This document shows, one piece after another, positions 25,138-31,686 of a stretch of DNA of 33,636 nucleotides. The notes below the pieces were generated by a model that searched no databases, was not told the origin of the DNA, and was given only the letters and a program-made list of their open reading frames with translations. Source of the stretch: Bacteroidaceae bacterium (GTDB lineage: Bacteria > Bacteroidota > Bacteroidia > Bacteroidales > Bacteroidaceae); NCBI GenBank assembly GCA_017471185.1, contig JAFUVZ010000083.1, positions 1-33,636 of the forward strand, read 5' to 3'. Within the stretch, counting starts at the first letter, position 1; every line of letters begins with the position of its first letter. Both the position numbers and the translations under genes were made by a program.

Positions 25138-25971
25138 ATGACAGAAATCCGCCAGGCTCTGCTTCCTCTCTACGGTAAGCAAGAAGCCAATGCCTTGACC
25201 CGCATCATCTGTTGCGAGATGTTAGGGCAAACGTCTGTTGACTTTTTTCTCGGCAAAGATATAGCTTTATCCGCAAACCAGAAAACTTTTTTGCAAAACA
25301 TCCTCAACAGATTACAGGATTTTGAGCCTATTCAATACATCCAGCAGCGGGCTCCATTCTTAGGCAGGGAGTTTTATGTAGCCAAAGGTGTGTTGATTCC
25401 TCGTCCTGAAACAGCGGAACTGACTGAATTGCTGACACATCACCTGCCTGTTGACGCCCATATCCTGGATATCGGCACTGGTAGCGGATGCATCGCTATT
25501 TCCCTATCGTTAGAAATGCCAGATACCAAGGTCTGTGCCTGCGATGTCTCTTCAGAAGCGTTAGCCATAGCCCAGGCCAACAATGAGCGGCTGAAAGGAA
25601 AAGTATCTTTTTTTCAAGCGGATATCCTCACTTATCAGCCTACTGCTTCTGACAAAGGAAGCTACGACTGCATCGTGAGCAATCCTCCTTATATTACTAA
25701 GAAAGAAGCGGGTGATATGGAGCCGAACGTATTGCGCTATGAGCCTCATCTGGCGTTATTTGTGCCTGATGAGGATCCCCTGGTATTCTATCGCAAGATT
25801 GGGGAACTGGGGAAGGTGATGCTGAGGCCTAAAGGCTGGCTGGCTTTCGAGATCAACAGGGCTTATGGCCATGAACTGAAAGTGATGTTGGAGGAACAAG
25901 GCTATCAGGATATCTCTGTTGAACAAGACATGAGCCACAACGACCGCTTCCTCTTCGCACGTTTAAACTGA
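25138..25971 (+). CDS. prmC: Release factor glutamine methyltransferase
   Basis: Methylates the Gln of the GGQ motif of release factors RF1/RF2, using SAM. 277 residues from the ATG at 25138 (MTEIRQALLPLYGKQEANAL). An N-terminal helical domain is followed by a Rossmann methyltransferase with ILDIGTGSGCIAISL (SAM loop, about 110-124) and the catalytic NPPY (about 182-185) in IVSNPPYITKKEAG. Longer in-frame starts at 25114 (TTG) and 25126 are unlikely because they sit in or almost at the promoter. It is divergent from ribD; recX follows after 37 bases. Confidence 0.93.
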   Translation: MTEIRQALLPLYGKQEANALTRIICCEMLGQTSVDFFLGKDIALSANQKTFLQNILNRLQDFEPIQYIQQRAPFLGREFYVAKGVLIPRPETAELTELLTHHLPVDAHILDIGTGSGCIAISLSLEMPDTKVCACDVSSEALAIAQANNERLKGKVSFFQADILTYQPTASDKGSYDCIVSNPPYITKKEAGDMEPNVLRYEPHLALFVPDEDPLVFYRKIGELGKVMLRPKGWLAFEINRAYGHELKVMLEEQGYQDISVEQDMSHNDRFLFARLN

Positions 25972-25977
25972 ACCAAC

Positions 25978-26002
25978 ATTATCCATTATCCATTATCCAT
26001 TA
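25978..26002 (+). repeat. Three 7-bp tandem repeats before recX
   Basis: ATTATCC three times plus a partial ATTA, ending 6 bases before the recX ATG and starting 7 bases after the prmC stop. It occupies nearly the whole gap. Confidence 0.75.
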
Positions 26003-26008
26003 AAAAAA

Positions 26009-26467
26009 ATGAAGCCATTATCACCAACAGAAGCGCTTGCCAAAGCTGCCGGACTTTGCGCCAAAGGAGAGCATTGTGCCGCTGATATCACGGCAAAACT
26101 AATGCTATGGGGCATTGAAGACCAAGATGCCGGAAACATCGTTAACAAACTGGTGGAGCAGGGATTTATCGACGAGACCCGTTATGCGCGAGCTTTCATC
26201 AACGACAAATACCGCTTCGCCAAGTGGGGACGCGTCAAGATAGAGCAAGGCCTGCGCATGAAACAGATCCCCTCAGCAGTGTTCAAACCGTTGATGGATG
26301 AGGTGATTGACAAAGAGGAATACATACAGATATTGTGCGACTTACTGAAGCAGAAGCGCAAGTCGCTGAAAGAGGAAGACGAGTATCAGTTGCGTGCCAA
26401 GCTCACACGCTTCGCTTTGCAGCGAGGCTTCACCTATGAAGAGGTGTTATGCAACATAGATGATTGA
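26009..26467 (+). CDS. recX: Regulatory protein RecX
   Basis: 152 residues. RecX proteins bind RecA filaments and modulate recombination. The three-helix repeats typical of the family can be followed: ALAKAAGLCAKGEHCAADIT, then VEQGFIDETRYARAFINDK, then FAKWGRVKIEQGLRMKQIP, and a last RFALQRGFTYEEVLCNI. The length is normal for short RecX forms. It follows prmC, with only a 7-bp repeat array in the gap. recA is not in the window. Confidence 0.88.
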   Translation: MKPLSPTEALAKAAGLCAKGEHCAADITAKLMLWGIEDQDAGNIVNKLVEQGFIDETRYARAFINDKYRFAKWGRVKIEQGLRMKQIPSAVFKPLMDEVIDKEEYIQILCDLLKQKRKSLKEEDEYQLRAKLTRFALQRGFTYEEVLCNIDD

Positions 26468-26507
26468 AAAAAAAGAGAATCTTTTCGGGAAATATCATTC
26501 TTTTGTT

Positions 26508-26515
26508 TACTTTTG
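26508..26515 (+). promoter_or_regulatory. -7 box of pyrE
   Basis: TACTTTTG followed by C fits TAnnTTTG. The start near 26521 lies inside a longer in-frame reading frame (from 26464), which supports the pyrE start at 26545 with a leader of about 23 nt. Confidence 0.65.
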
Positions 26516-26544
26516 CATTTGTTTTTAGTAAAGAATTAAGTGTT

Positions 26545-27186
26545 ATGAAGACATTAGAGAGATTATTCGCCGACAAGTTATTAAAAATTAAGGCGATAAA
26601 GTTACAGCCAGCCAACCCTTTCACATGGGCTTCAGGCTGGAAGTCACCGTTTTATTGCGATAATCGCAAGACCCTTTCCTACCCTGCTTTGCGCAGTTTC
26701 GTGAAACTGGAGATTACACGTATCATCATGGAGCATTTTCCGTTGGTGGATGCCATAGCCGGTGTCGCTACAGGTGCTATCCCTCAGGGTGCCCTGGTGG
26801 CTGACGCATTAAACTTGCCATTCGTTTATGTTCGTTCTAAACCAAAAGATCATGGTTTGGAAAACCTCATCGAGGGTGAGCTTCGCCCCGGTATGAAGGT
26901 AGTGGTAGTGGAAGACCTCATCTCTACAGGTGGAAGCAGCCTGAAAGCTGTAGAAGCCATTCGCCGTGACGGTTGTGAGGTGATAGGCATGGTGGCAAGC
27001 TATACCTACGGATTCCCTGTGGCAGAGAAGGCTTTCAAGGAAGCTAAAGTGCCTCTGGTAACCCTCACCAACTATGAAGCTGTGATTGAGACTGCCTTGA
27101 AGACTGGCTATATTGAAGAGAAAGACATTCCTACCCTGAACGAGTGGCGCAAGGATCCGGCTCATTGGGGTGACGATTTGAAATAA
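26545..27186 (+). CDS. pyrE: Orotate phosphoribosyltransferase
   Basis: Pyrimidine synthesis: joins orotate and PRPP to give OMP. 213 residues from the ATG at 26545 (MKTLERLFADKLLKIKAIKL). WASGWKSPFYCDNRK is the orotate-site region and VVVVEDLISTGGSS (about 119-132) the PRPP motif; FVYVRSKPKDHG holds the usual flexible-loop Lys residues. The frame is open a further 27 codons upstream, but that stretch is hydrophobic, unlike PyrE, and contains the promoter. The SRPBCC gene follows after 12 bases, so they are cotranscribed. Confidence 0.95.
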   Translation: MKTLERLFADKLLKIKAIKLQPANPFTWASGWKSPFYCDNRKTLSYPALRSFVKLEITRIIMEHFPLVDAIAGVATGAIPQGALVADALNLPFVYVRSKPKDHGLENLIEGELRPGMKVVVVEDLISTGGSSLKAVEAIRRDGCEVIGMVASYTYGFPVAEKAFKEAKVPLVTLTNYEAVIETALKTGYIEEKDIPTLNEWRKDPAHWGDDLK

Positions 27187-27198
27187 ACTAAGATATTT

Positions 27199-27612
27199 AT
27201 GAGTACCACAAGTTTTGAGAGCGACAGCAAGATAATCAACGCCCCTCAACGTAGGGTGTTCGAGAAGCTGTCAAATCCCGACAACCTCGAAAAACTGAAG
27301 GAACGCATCCCTGCCGAGAAGCTGGACAATATCAGCATGGGCGATGGCAAGCTGACCTTCAAGACTCCGATGGGAGCAGTGTCAATGGAGCTGAAAAGCA
27401 CGGAGCCTTTCCACAGTATCACATACGGCACAGTGCAATCACCCATTCCGTTTGACATACGCATGGAACTGATTCCTCAAGGTGCTGAAGCCTGTGAGAT
27501 GAAGCTGATTGCGGGCCTTCAGCTCAATGCCTTTATGCTGGGTATGGTGCAGAAGCCTATCAAAGACGGCTTGAACCGCATTGTGGAAGCATTGGCTCAG
27601 GTTCCTTTTTAG
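27199..27612 (+). CDS. SRPBCC (START-like) family protein
   Basis: 137 residues. The order beta strand (SFESDSKIINAPQRRVFEKL), helices with SNPDNLEKLKERIPAEKLDN, a run of strands (GKLTFKTPMGAVSMELKS, FDIRMELIPQG, CEMKLIAGLQLNAFM) and a long C-terminal helix (GMVQKPIKDGLNRIVEALAQ) is the helix-grip fold of SRPBCC/polyketide-cyclase-like proteins, which hold hydrophobic ligands. The ligand is unknown. Cotranscribed with pyrE; followed by a GC-rich hairpin and a repeat array before argH. Confidence 0.8.
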   Translation: MSTTSFESDSKIINAPQRRVFEKLSNPDNLEKLKERIPAEKLDNISMGDGKLTFKTPMGAVSMELKSTEPFHSITYGTVQSPIPFDIRMELIPQGAEACEMKLIAGLQLNAFMLGMVQKPIKDGLNRIVEALAQVPF

Positions 27613-27627
27613 CTACAAGTTATGGTA

Positions 27628-27648
27628 GAGACGGGCGTGCCCCGTCTC
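27628..27648 (+). terminator. GC-rich hairpin after the pyrE unit
   Basis: GAGACGGG and CCCGTCTC form a perfect 8-bp stem around CGTGC. No U-tract follows, so termination is uncertain. The sequence also resembles a widespread GAGACGGGGCACGCCCCGTCTC-type intergenic palindrome. Confidence 0.5.
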
Positions 27649-27653
27649 AAAAC

Positions 27654-27688
27654 ATCAATGTTCAACGTTCAATGTTCAATGTTCAATG
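27654..27688 (+). repeat. Five 7-bp tandem repeats running into the argH start codon
   Basis: Units ATCAATG, TTCAACG, TTCAATG, TTCAATG, TTCAATG. The ATG of the last unit is the argH start (27686-27688). ATGs of the earlier units lie in other frames. Confidence 0.8.
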
Positions 27689-29020
27689 AAGCTTTGGGAA
27701 AAATCCACACAGATAGATAAAGAGATAGAGAGGTTCACCATCGGCAGAGACCGAGAGATGGACCTCTATCTGGCTCCATACGATGTGCTGGGCAGTATGG
27801 CTCACATCACTATGCTGGAGAGCATCGGACTGCTTACAGCAGACGAGCTACGTGTCTTACTCGACGAACTGAAAAAGATTTACGGTATCGCCGTGAAAGG
27901 TGAGTTTGTAATTGAAGAGGGCATTGAGGATGTCCATTCCCAGGTGGAGCTGATGCTCACTCGCGCCTTGGGTGACATTGGCAAGAAGATCCATAGCGGA
28001 CGTTCTCGCAATGACCAGGTGTTAGTTGACCTAAAGCTGTTTACCCGTGCCCAGTTGCAGGAGGTGGCTGAACTCACTGAAACGCTCTTCCACACGCTGA
28101 CGGAGCAGAGTGAGCGATACAAAGATGTACTCATGCCTGGCTATACCCATCTGCAGATAGCCATGCCTTCGTCTTTCGGCCTTTGGCTGGGCGCTTACGC
28201 AGAGAGTCTGGTAGATGATATGACGATGCTCCAGGCTGCCTACCGTATGGTGAACCGCAATCCGTTAGGTTCAGCAGCCGGTTATGGTTCGTCATTCCCT
28301 CTGAACCGCACGATGACCACAGAGCTTTTGGGTTTCGACTCGATGGACTATAATGTGGTGTATGCCCAGATGGGCCGCGGCAAGATGGAGCGCAACGTGT
28401 CTTTCGCTTTGGCAAGCATCGCCGGCACCATTGCCAAACTGGCTTTCGATGCCTGTATGTTCAACAGCCAGAACTTCGGCTTTGTGAAATTGCCGGATGA
28501 GTGTACCACAGGCTCCAGCATCATGCCTCACAAGAAAAATCCTGATGTGTTTGAGCTTACACGTGCCAAGTGCAACAAGTTGCAGGCTCTTCCCCAACAG
28601 ATGATACTCATCAGCAACAACCTGCCAAGCGGATATTTCCGCGACTATCAGATACTGAAGGAGGTTTTCCTCCCAGCTTTCGACGAGCTCAAGGATTGCC
28701 TGCGAATGACTACCTATATTATTAGTCGTCTGAGTGTGAACACCCATATCCTGGATGACTCCCGTTACCAGCCCATCTTTACCGTTGAGCGAGTTAACGA
28801 ACTGGTTTTACAGGGTGTGCCTTTCCGAGACGCCTACAAGCAGGTAGGTTTGGAGTATGAGGCAGGCGAGTTCCATCATGCCCAGGAAGTGCATCACACC
28901 CATGAGGGCAGCATCGGCAATCTTTGTAATGCCGAGATAGCCGGTCTGATGGAGCAAGAAATGGCAAAGTTTGGCTTCCAGAAGGTAGCAGAAGCCGAGC
29001 ACAAGCTGTTGCAAAGTTAA
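27686..29020 (+). CDS. argH: Argininosuccinate lyase
   Basis: Last step of arginine synthesis: splits argininosuccinate into arginine and fumarate. 444 residues, of the aspartase/fumarase superfamily. The three conserved blocks are present: HSGRSRNDQVLVDLKLF, PGYTHLQIAMPSSFG (His155) and the signature GSSIMPHKKNPD (about 276-287, catalytic Ser on its flexible loop). It is alone on its transcript; argF' lies on the opposite strand 13 kb away. The start codon lies at the end of a 7-bp repeat array, which is odd but the downstream KLWEKSTQIDKEIERFT fits the family. Confidence 0.95.
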   Translation: MKLWEKSTQIDKEIERFTIGRDREMDLYLAPYDVLGSMAHITMLESIGLLTADELRVLLDELKKIYGIAVKGEFVIEEGIEDVHSQVELMLTRALGDIGKKIHSGRSRNDQVLVDLKLFTRAQLQEVAELTETLFHTLTEQSERYKDVLMPGYTHLQIAMPSSFGLWLGAYAESLVDDMTMLQAAYRMVNRNPLGSAAGYGSSFPLNRTMTTELLGFDSMDYNVVYAQMGRGKMERNVSFALASIAGTIAKLAFDACMFNSQNFGFVKLPDECTTGSSIMPHKKNPDVFELTRAKCNKLQALPQQMILISNNLPSGYFRDYQILKEVFLPAFDELKDCLRMTTYIISRLSVNTHILDDSRYQPIFTVERVNELVLQGVPFRDAYKQVGLEYEAGEFHHAQEVHHTHEGSIGNLCNAEIAGLMEQEMAKFGFQKVAEAEHKLLQS

Positions 29021-29033
29021 AAAGTTGCCGATA

Positions 29034-29067
29034 TTTTTTGCAGATTGGAAAATACCACTTATCTTTG
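29034..29067 (+). promoter_or_regulatory. Strong Bacteroidetes promoter of the tRNA operon
   Basis: TTTTTTG (29034-29040), 19 bases, then TATCTTTG (29060-29067). Both boxes and the spacing match the -33/-7 consensus. The start would be near 29073, placing the tandem repeat array in the leader of the tRNA precursor. Confidence 0.75.
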
Positions 29068-29078
29068 CAGCTGCAAAT

Positions 29079-29331
29079 GCGGAATTGTCGTGCAAGTGAG
29101 AGCAGAAGCAAAGCTTGCTTTGATTATGCCGAGCGCAGCCGACAATGCCGGCCAAAGACAAACGTTTGCGGAATTGTCGTGCAAGTGAGAGCAGAAGCAA
29201 AACTTGCTTTGATTATGCCGAGCGCAGCCGACAATGCCGGCCAAAGAACAAACGTATGCGGAATTTTTGTGCAAGCCGAATGCAAACCAAGCTTACTTGA
29301 GTTTGCTGAGGCGCAGCTAAAAATGCCGTAA
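29079..29331. repeat. Tandem repeat, two near-identical units of about 90 bp plus one diverged unit
   Basis: Units begin with GCGGAATTGTCGTGCAAG at 29079, 29168 and (diverged) 29258. Units 1 and 2 (89 and 90 bp) differ at only a few places; unit 3 is shorter and diverged but keeps GCGGAATTTTTGTGCAAG at its start and ends near 29331. Each unit contains AGCAARCTTGCTTTG, which can fold back, and inverted ATTGTCG / CGACAAT, so each unit may fold into an RNA hairpin. An open frame through it is not a real gene. Confidence 0.8.
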
Positions 29332-29350
29332 AAATTGGGAACAAATTTTT

Positions 29351-29423
29351 GCGGAAATAGCTCAGTTGGTAGAGCACAACCTTGCCAAGGTTGGGGTCGC
29401 GAGTTCGAGTCTCGTTTTCCGCT
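29351..29423 (+). tRNA. tRNA-Gly(GCC)
   Basis: 73 bases, CCA not encoded. Acceptor GCGGAAA pairs with TTTCCGC; D arm GCTC/GAGC; anticodon stem CAACC/GGTTG with loop TTGCCAA (anticodon GCC); T arm GCGAG TTCGAGT CTCGT. Confidence 0.95.
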
Positions 29424-29434
29424 CACTACTGGCT

Positions 29435-29519
29435 GCCCGGATGGTGGAATCGGTAGACACGAGGGACTTAAAATCCCTTGGCTATTGCAGCTGTGTGGGT
29501 TCAAGTCCCACTCCGGGTA
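29435..29519 (+). tRNA. tRNA-Leu(UAA)
   Basis: 85 bases with a long variable arm, as in class II tRNAs. Acceptor GCCCGGA pairs with TCCGGGT; anticodon loop CTTAAAA (anticodon TAA); T arm with GTGGG TTCAAGT CCCAC. Eleven bases after tRNA-Gly; CCA not encoded. Confidence 0.95.
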
Positions 29520-29550
29520 CAAAGTTTCAAAAATCACAGCAAAAATGACA

Positions 29551-29586
29551 AGACCTGCCTATAATAAAGCAGGTCTATTTTTATTT
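29551..29586 (+). terminator. Terminator of the tRNA operon
   Basis: AGACCTGC (29551-29558) pairs with GCAGGTCT (29569-29576), followed by ATTTTTATTT. A classic intrinsic terminator 32 bases after tRNA-Leu. Confidence 0.9.
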
Positions 29587-29614
29587 CCAGCCAGATAAAG
29601 CCCCATTAATTAGT

Positions 29615-29633
29615 ATTACATTCGTGGTGTAAT
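29615..29633. repeat. 19-bp palindromic repeat, left copy
   Basis: ATTACATTCGTGGTGTAAT. Its reverse complement matches the repeat at 33348-33366 in 18 of 19 bases, and the similarity continues on the cluster side (AATAA-AGATTAAAGC here, AATAATGACTTAAAGC there). It stands just before the peptide cluster. Confidence 0.75.
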
Positions 29634-29695
29634 AAAGATTAAAGCCAGTAAAGGTAGTTCATTGACAAAGTACTTTCATCTTTTAATGTTTCTTA

Positions 29696-29735
29696 ATGAC
29701 AGTGCCCTGTATCTGATACGCTTGGGCAGTGTCAT
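29696..29735. repeat. Long hairpin beyond the kinase gene
   Basis: ATGACAGTGCCC (29696-29707) and GGGCAGTGTCAT (29724-29735) form a 12-bp stem with one mismatch; GTATC/GATAC inside the loop extends it. It is 46 bases past the stop of the last gene of the peptide cluster. It may end that transcript although no U-tract is seen. Confidence 0.55.
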
Positions 29736-29781
29736 GATGGCAGCCTTATCAAGCCACAACCGGCCGTGCGTTATCTTGTCA

Positions 29782-30711
29782 TCATACTATGGGCTTCCTT
29801 TCGGATGCGCATGTTTCACAAATCACCTCCCGCGTCAGCACTGTTGCCTCCCTGTTGGGCAGGTTCTTCAAATGGTAGAAAGGTATCTCGCTTGCCAACT
29901 GTCCCATCAGGGGCGTGAGCAGCGTCATGGCGGCATCGTCCCACATGGGCATCATCACCTGGTTGAGCAGTACAATCATCGCCTCCTGCTTCGTGAGGCG
30001 GCGGATGCTGTTCTCGGGAGCTTGCTCCAAGGAGATGAGCGCACGGATGGGCACTTGCTTCTGCTGACGGATGCCATCCTTGCCGTCCCACGGCATACCG
30101 AAGCCTATCCACCGCCCGTTGATGCGGCGAAGGCCCGGGCGGTCGCCGATGATGAAGTCGGCACCCTGATGCTCCACCCAGAGTTTTGCCTGTGTCGATT
30201 TGCCCATGCCCGAAGGTCCGAGGAACACCACGCCGTAGCCGTCTTTTTCTACCAGCGAGGCGTGCAGGGGCATCCCGTCGCGCATCGTCATGCCAGCCTC
30301 GCAGGCAGCACGGATGGCAGAGGAAATGGGGATGTTGGGTGTCAGCCATCGTTGTATTCTTTCCTCATAGTAGGGTTGTCGTGAGATGTAAAGTGTCATC
30401 TCGCTATAGTCTCTGCTGCACGTCAGCACATACTTGCCATTTCGTTTCATACTCTTCTCGTCCATCAGAGAGACGAATGTCCATGTGTCCGTCGTGTCGT
30501 GGAGGTTAAACCGCTCCGTGGTACAGACGATGGGAAACGCGGTAGCATCCGAATATTCCTGTTCAAGCAATGCCTCGTCGCCCATGTGAATAGTAAACGT
30601 ATGGGTGTCAGGCATCACCTTGCCAAAATCGGTAAGGTATTCCATCGAGTCGTCGCTGCTGATGGCATCGTCCACTAACAAGCGATAGTTGGCAAAGTAG
30701 TATTCGTGCAT
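29782..30711 (-). CDS. HprK-like P-loop kinase of the peptide cluster
   Basis: 309 residues. The C-terminal half resembles HPr kinase: LHASLVEKDGYGVVFLGPSG runs into the Walker A (GPSGMGKST, about 165-173), then FIIGDRPGLRRINGRWIG in the place of the usual D-D region, and PWDGKDG. The N-terminal half (1-130) is unlike HprK and may bind a partner. No HPr or PTS gene is nearby. HprK-like proteins occur in lasso-peptide and other RiPP clusters, where some phosphorylate a Ser of the peptide, and in PqqD-linked systems of unknown role. It is the last gene of the cluster, 3 bases after the peptidase gene. Kinase activity on the cluster's peptide is inference. Confidence 0.75.
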   Translation of the reverse strand: MHEYYFANYRLLVDDAISSDDSMEYLTDFGKVMPDTHTFTIHMGDEALLEQEYSDATAFPIVCTTERFNLHDTTDTWTFVSLMDEKSMKRNGKYVLTCSRDYSEMTLYISRQPYYEERIQRWLTPNIPISSAIRAACEAGMTMRDGMPLHASLVEKDGYGVVFLGPSGMGKSTQAKLWVEHQGADFIIGDRPGLRRINGRWIGFGMPWDGKDGIRQQKQVPIRALISLEQAPENSIRRLTKQEAMIVLLNQVMMPMWDDAAMTLLTPLMGQLASEIPFYHLKNLPNREATVLTREVICETCASERKPIV

Positions 30712-30714
30712 ACT

Positions 30715-31200
30715 CTAAAAGATTCGTGGGAATAATCGGTGTAGTTTGTTCATCACCCTGAATGGTAGCAACAGCACAGGGCGCAAGGGCAATAACTTAT
30801 TCCAGAGACGGAACACCTTTTGCCATCGGGGCGACTGGCAGTCGATGGTGAGCCGCCCGCGCCTGATGAACAGCGCCTTGCCCAATATCTGCGACTTAGG
30901 TTGCCAGTGGTCAGGGCGCAGGTTGCCGTCACCGAAGGTCTGCACACGGTCGCCCTCTATCCTGTAGAGCCGGTGCAAGCAGTAGTCGCCGCCAAGGTAT
31001 TTGCCGGGGAAGAGCACGATGTCGCCCACCCGCAGCTGACCCGCCTCGACCGCCACAATCATCACCTTGTCGCGGTTGGGGCGGACGAAAGGCAGCATAC
31101 TGCACCCCGTCACCTGTAGCCAGACGGGTATCTGTCCCGTCCCGTCAGGCGACTGCTGCAGTTCCATCCACTGCTCTACCGTCAGCGAAATCTTCTCCAT
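30715..31200 (-). CDS. S24/S26 (signal peptidase-like) serine peptidase
   Basis: 161 residues from the ATG at 31200 (MEKISLTVEQWMEL); a longer frame to 31230 begins with TTG and runs towards the PqqD end, so I reject it. The S26 motifs are clear: QVTGCSMLPFV (nucleophile Ser34), VGDIVLFPG, CLHRLYRI with His76 where bacterial type I enzymes have Lys (the ER/SipW type), and FGDGN (Asp91). There is no N-terminal membrane helix. The C-terminus is basic and hydrophobic (RPVLLLPFRVMNKLHRLF) and may touch the membrane. In this cluster it is the obvious candidate to cut the leader from the precursor peptide. Confidence 0.75.
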   Translation of the reverse strand: MEKISLTVEQWMELQQSPDGTGQIPVWLQVTGCSMLPFVRPNRDKVMIVAVEAGQLRVGDIVLFPGKYLGGDYCLHRLYRIEGDRVQTFGDGNLRPDHWQPKSQILGKALFIRRGRLTIDCQSPRWQKVFRLWNKLLPLRPVLLLPFRVMNKLHRLFPRIF

Positions 31201-31261
31201 CACGTCTCGCTGACGAAGGTCAGGAAACAACGCCTGCCTCCCTCAGCGAGTCGATGGTTTC

Positions 31262-31492
31262 CTACACGTCGGCAAGTGCCGTCTCTGGCGTCACGTCATA
31301 CGCTTCCGTGAGGGCGGCAGCAGCCTCTTCGACGGTCTTGCCAGCTTGCAACTGCTCGTAGATCAGCGCAGCGGTATCATTGAGATTCAGTGCACCGCCA
31401 AAGTCCTTGACGTTCGTCCCCGTAGGCAGTACGACATTCAGACCGCACACCTTACGGAGTACAAAGTCTTTGTTTAATAGCAGTTCACTCAT
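31262..31492 (-). CDS. PqqD-family leader-binding protein, ended early by an amber codon
   Basis: 76 residues to TAG at 31262-31264. MSELLLNKDFVLRKVCGLNV and GGALNLNDTAALIYEQL match the PqqD/RRE fold, which binds RiPP leader peptides and presents them to a radical SAM enzyme. The helix after GKTVEEAAAALTEAYDVTPE is cut at ALADV. If the TAG is read through, the same frame goes on with ETIDSLREAGVVS to TGA at 31220, giving 90 residues, the usual PqqD length and its usual C-terminal end. So this is either a recent nonsense mutation, tolerated because the missing helix is terminal, or readthrough. It starts 9 bases after the peptide gene. Confidence 0.8.
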   Translation of the reverse strand: MSELLLNKDFVLRKVCGLNVVLPTGTNVKDFGGALNLNDTAALIYEQLQAGKTVEEAAAALTEAYDVTPETALADV

Positions 31493-31501
31493 TGCTTTTC
31501 A

Positions 31502-31642
31502 TTAAAGAATATTGCAATCTCCATCAAACATATCAGCCATATCGGACGGGTGAAAACACCCCGACGCTGCAATCCTGGTCTTGAAGTCGAACTCCACCTT
31601 TTGCACGGTCGGCTTCTCGTAAGTCATTTTTTCTGTTTTCAT
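31502..31642 (-). CDS. Candidate RiPP precursor peptide (46 residues)
   Basis: A 47-codon gene, ATG at 31642 and TAA at 31502, between the radical SAM and PqqD genes. The first part (MTYEKPTVQKVEFDF) is a charged, leader-like stretch of a type common in Bacteroidetes small peptides (YEKPTVxxVxF). It passes through IAASG to an end of 18 residues that has two Cys (29 and 43), a Ser, many Asp (FHPSDMADMFDGDC) and a hydrophobic tail NIL. I infer leader 1-28 and core 29-46. An inner Met6 start is possible. No homologue can be named; the call rests on size, position and composition. Confidence 0.65.
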   Translation of the reverse strand: MKTEKMTYEKPTVQKVEFDFKTRIAASGCFHPSDMADMFDGDCNIL

Positions 31643-31686
31643 CTTTTCTTGATTTTAAATTGTTATACATGATGACCTTGCGGTCG

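Noticed and set aside
25014..25139. 42-codon N-terminal extension of ribD
   Set aside because: It is unlike RibD, overlaps the divergent prmC promoter and begins inside prmC.
29038..29331. 97-codon frame through the tandem repeats before tRNA-Gly
   Set aside because: It merely translates the repeat units and begins inside the promoter; several other frames across the same repeats are equally open.
29782..30711. True HPr kinase of the PTS
   Set aside because: The N-terminal half is unlike HprK, no ptsH or ptsI is near, and it is the last gene of a peptide-type cluster.
31201..31230. Extended TTG start of the S26-type peptidase
   Set aside because: It overlaps the end of the read-through pqqD frame; the ATG at 31200 gives a normal family N-terminus.
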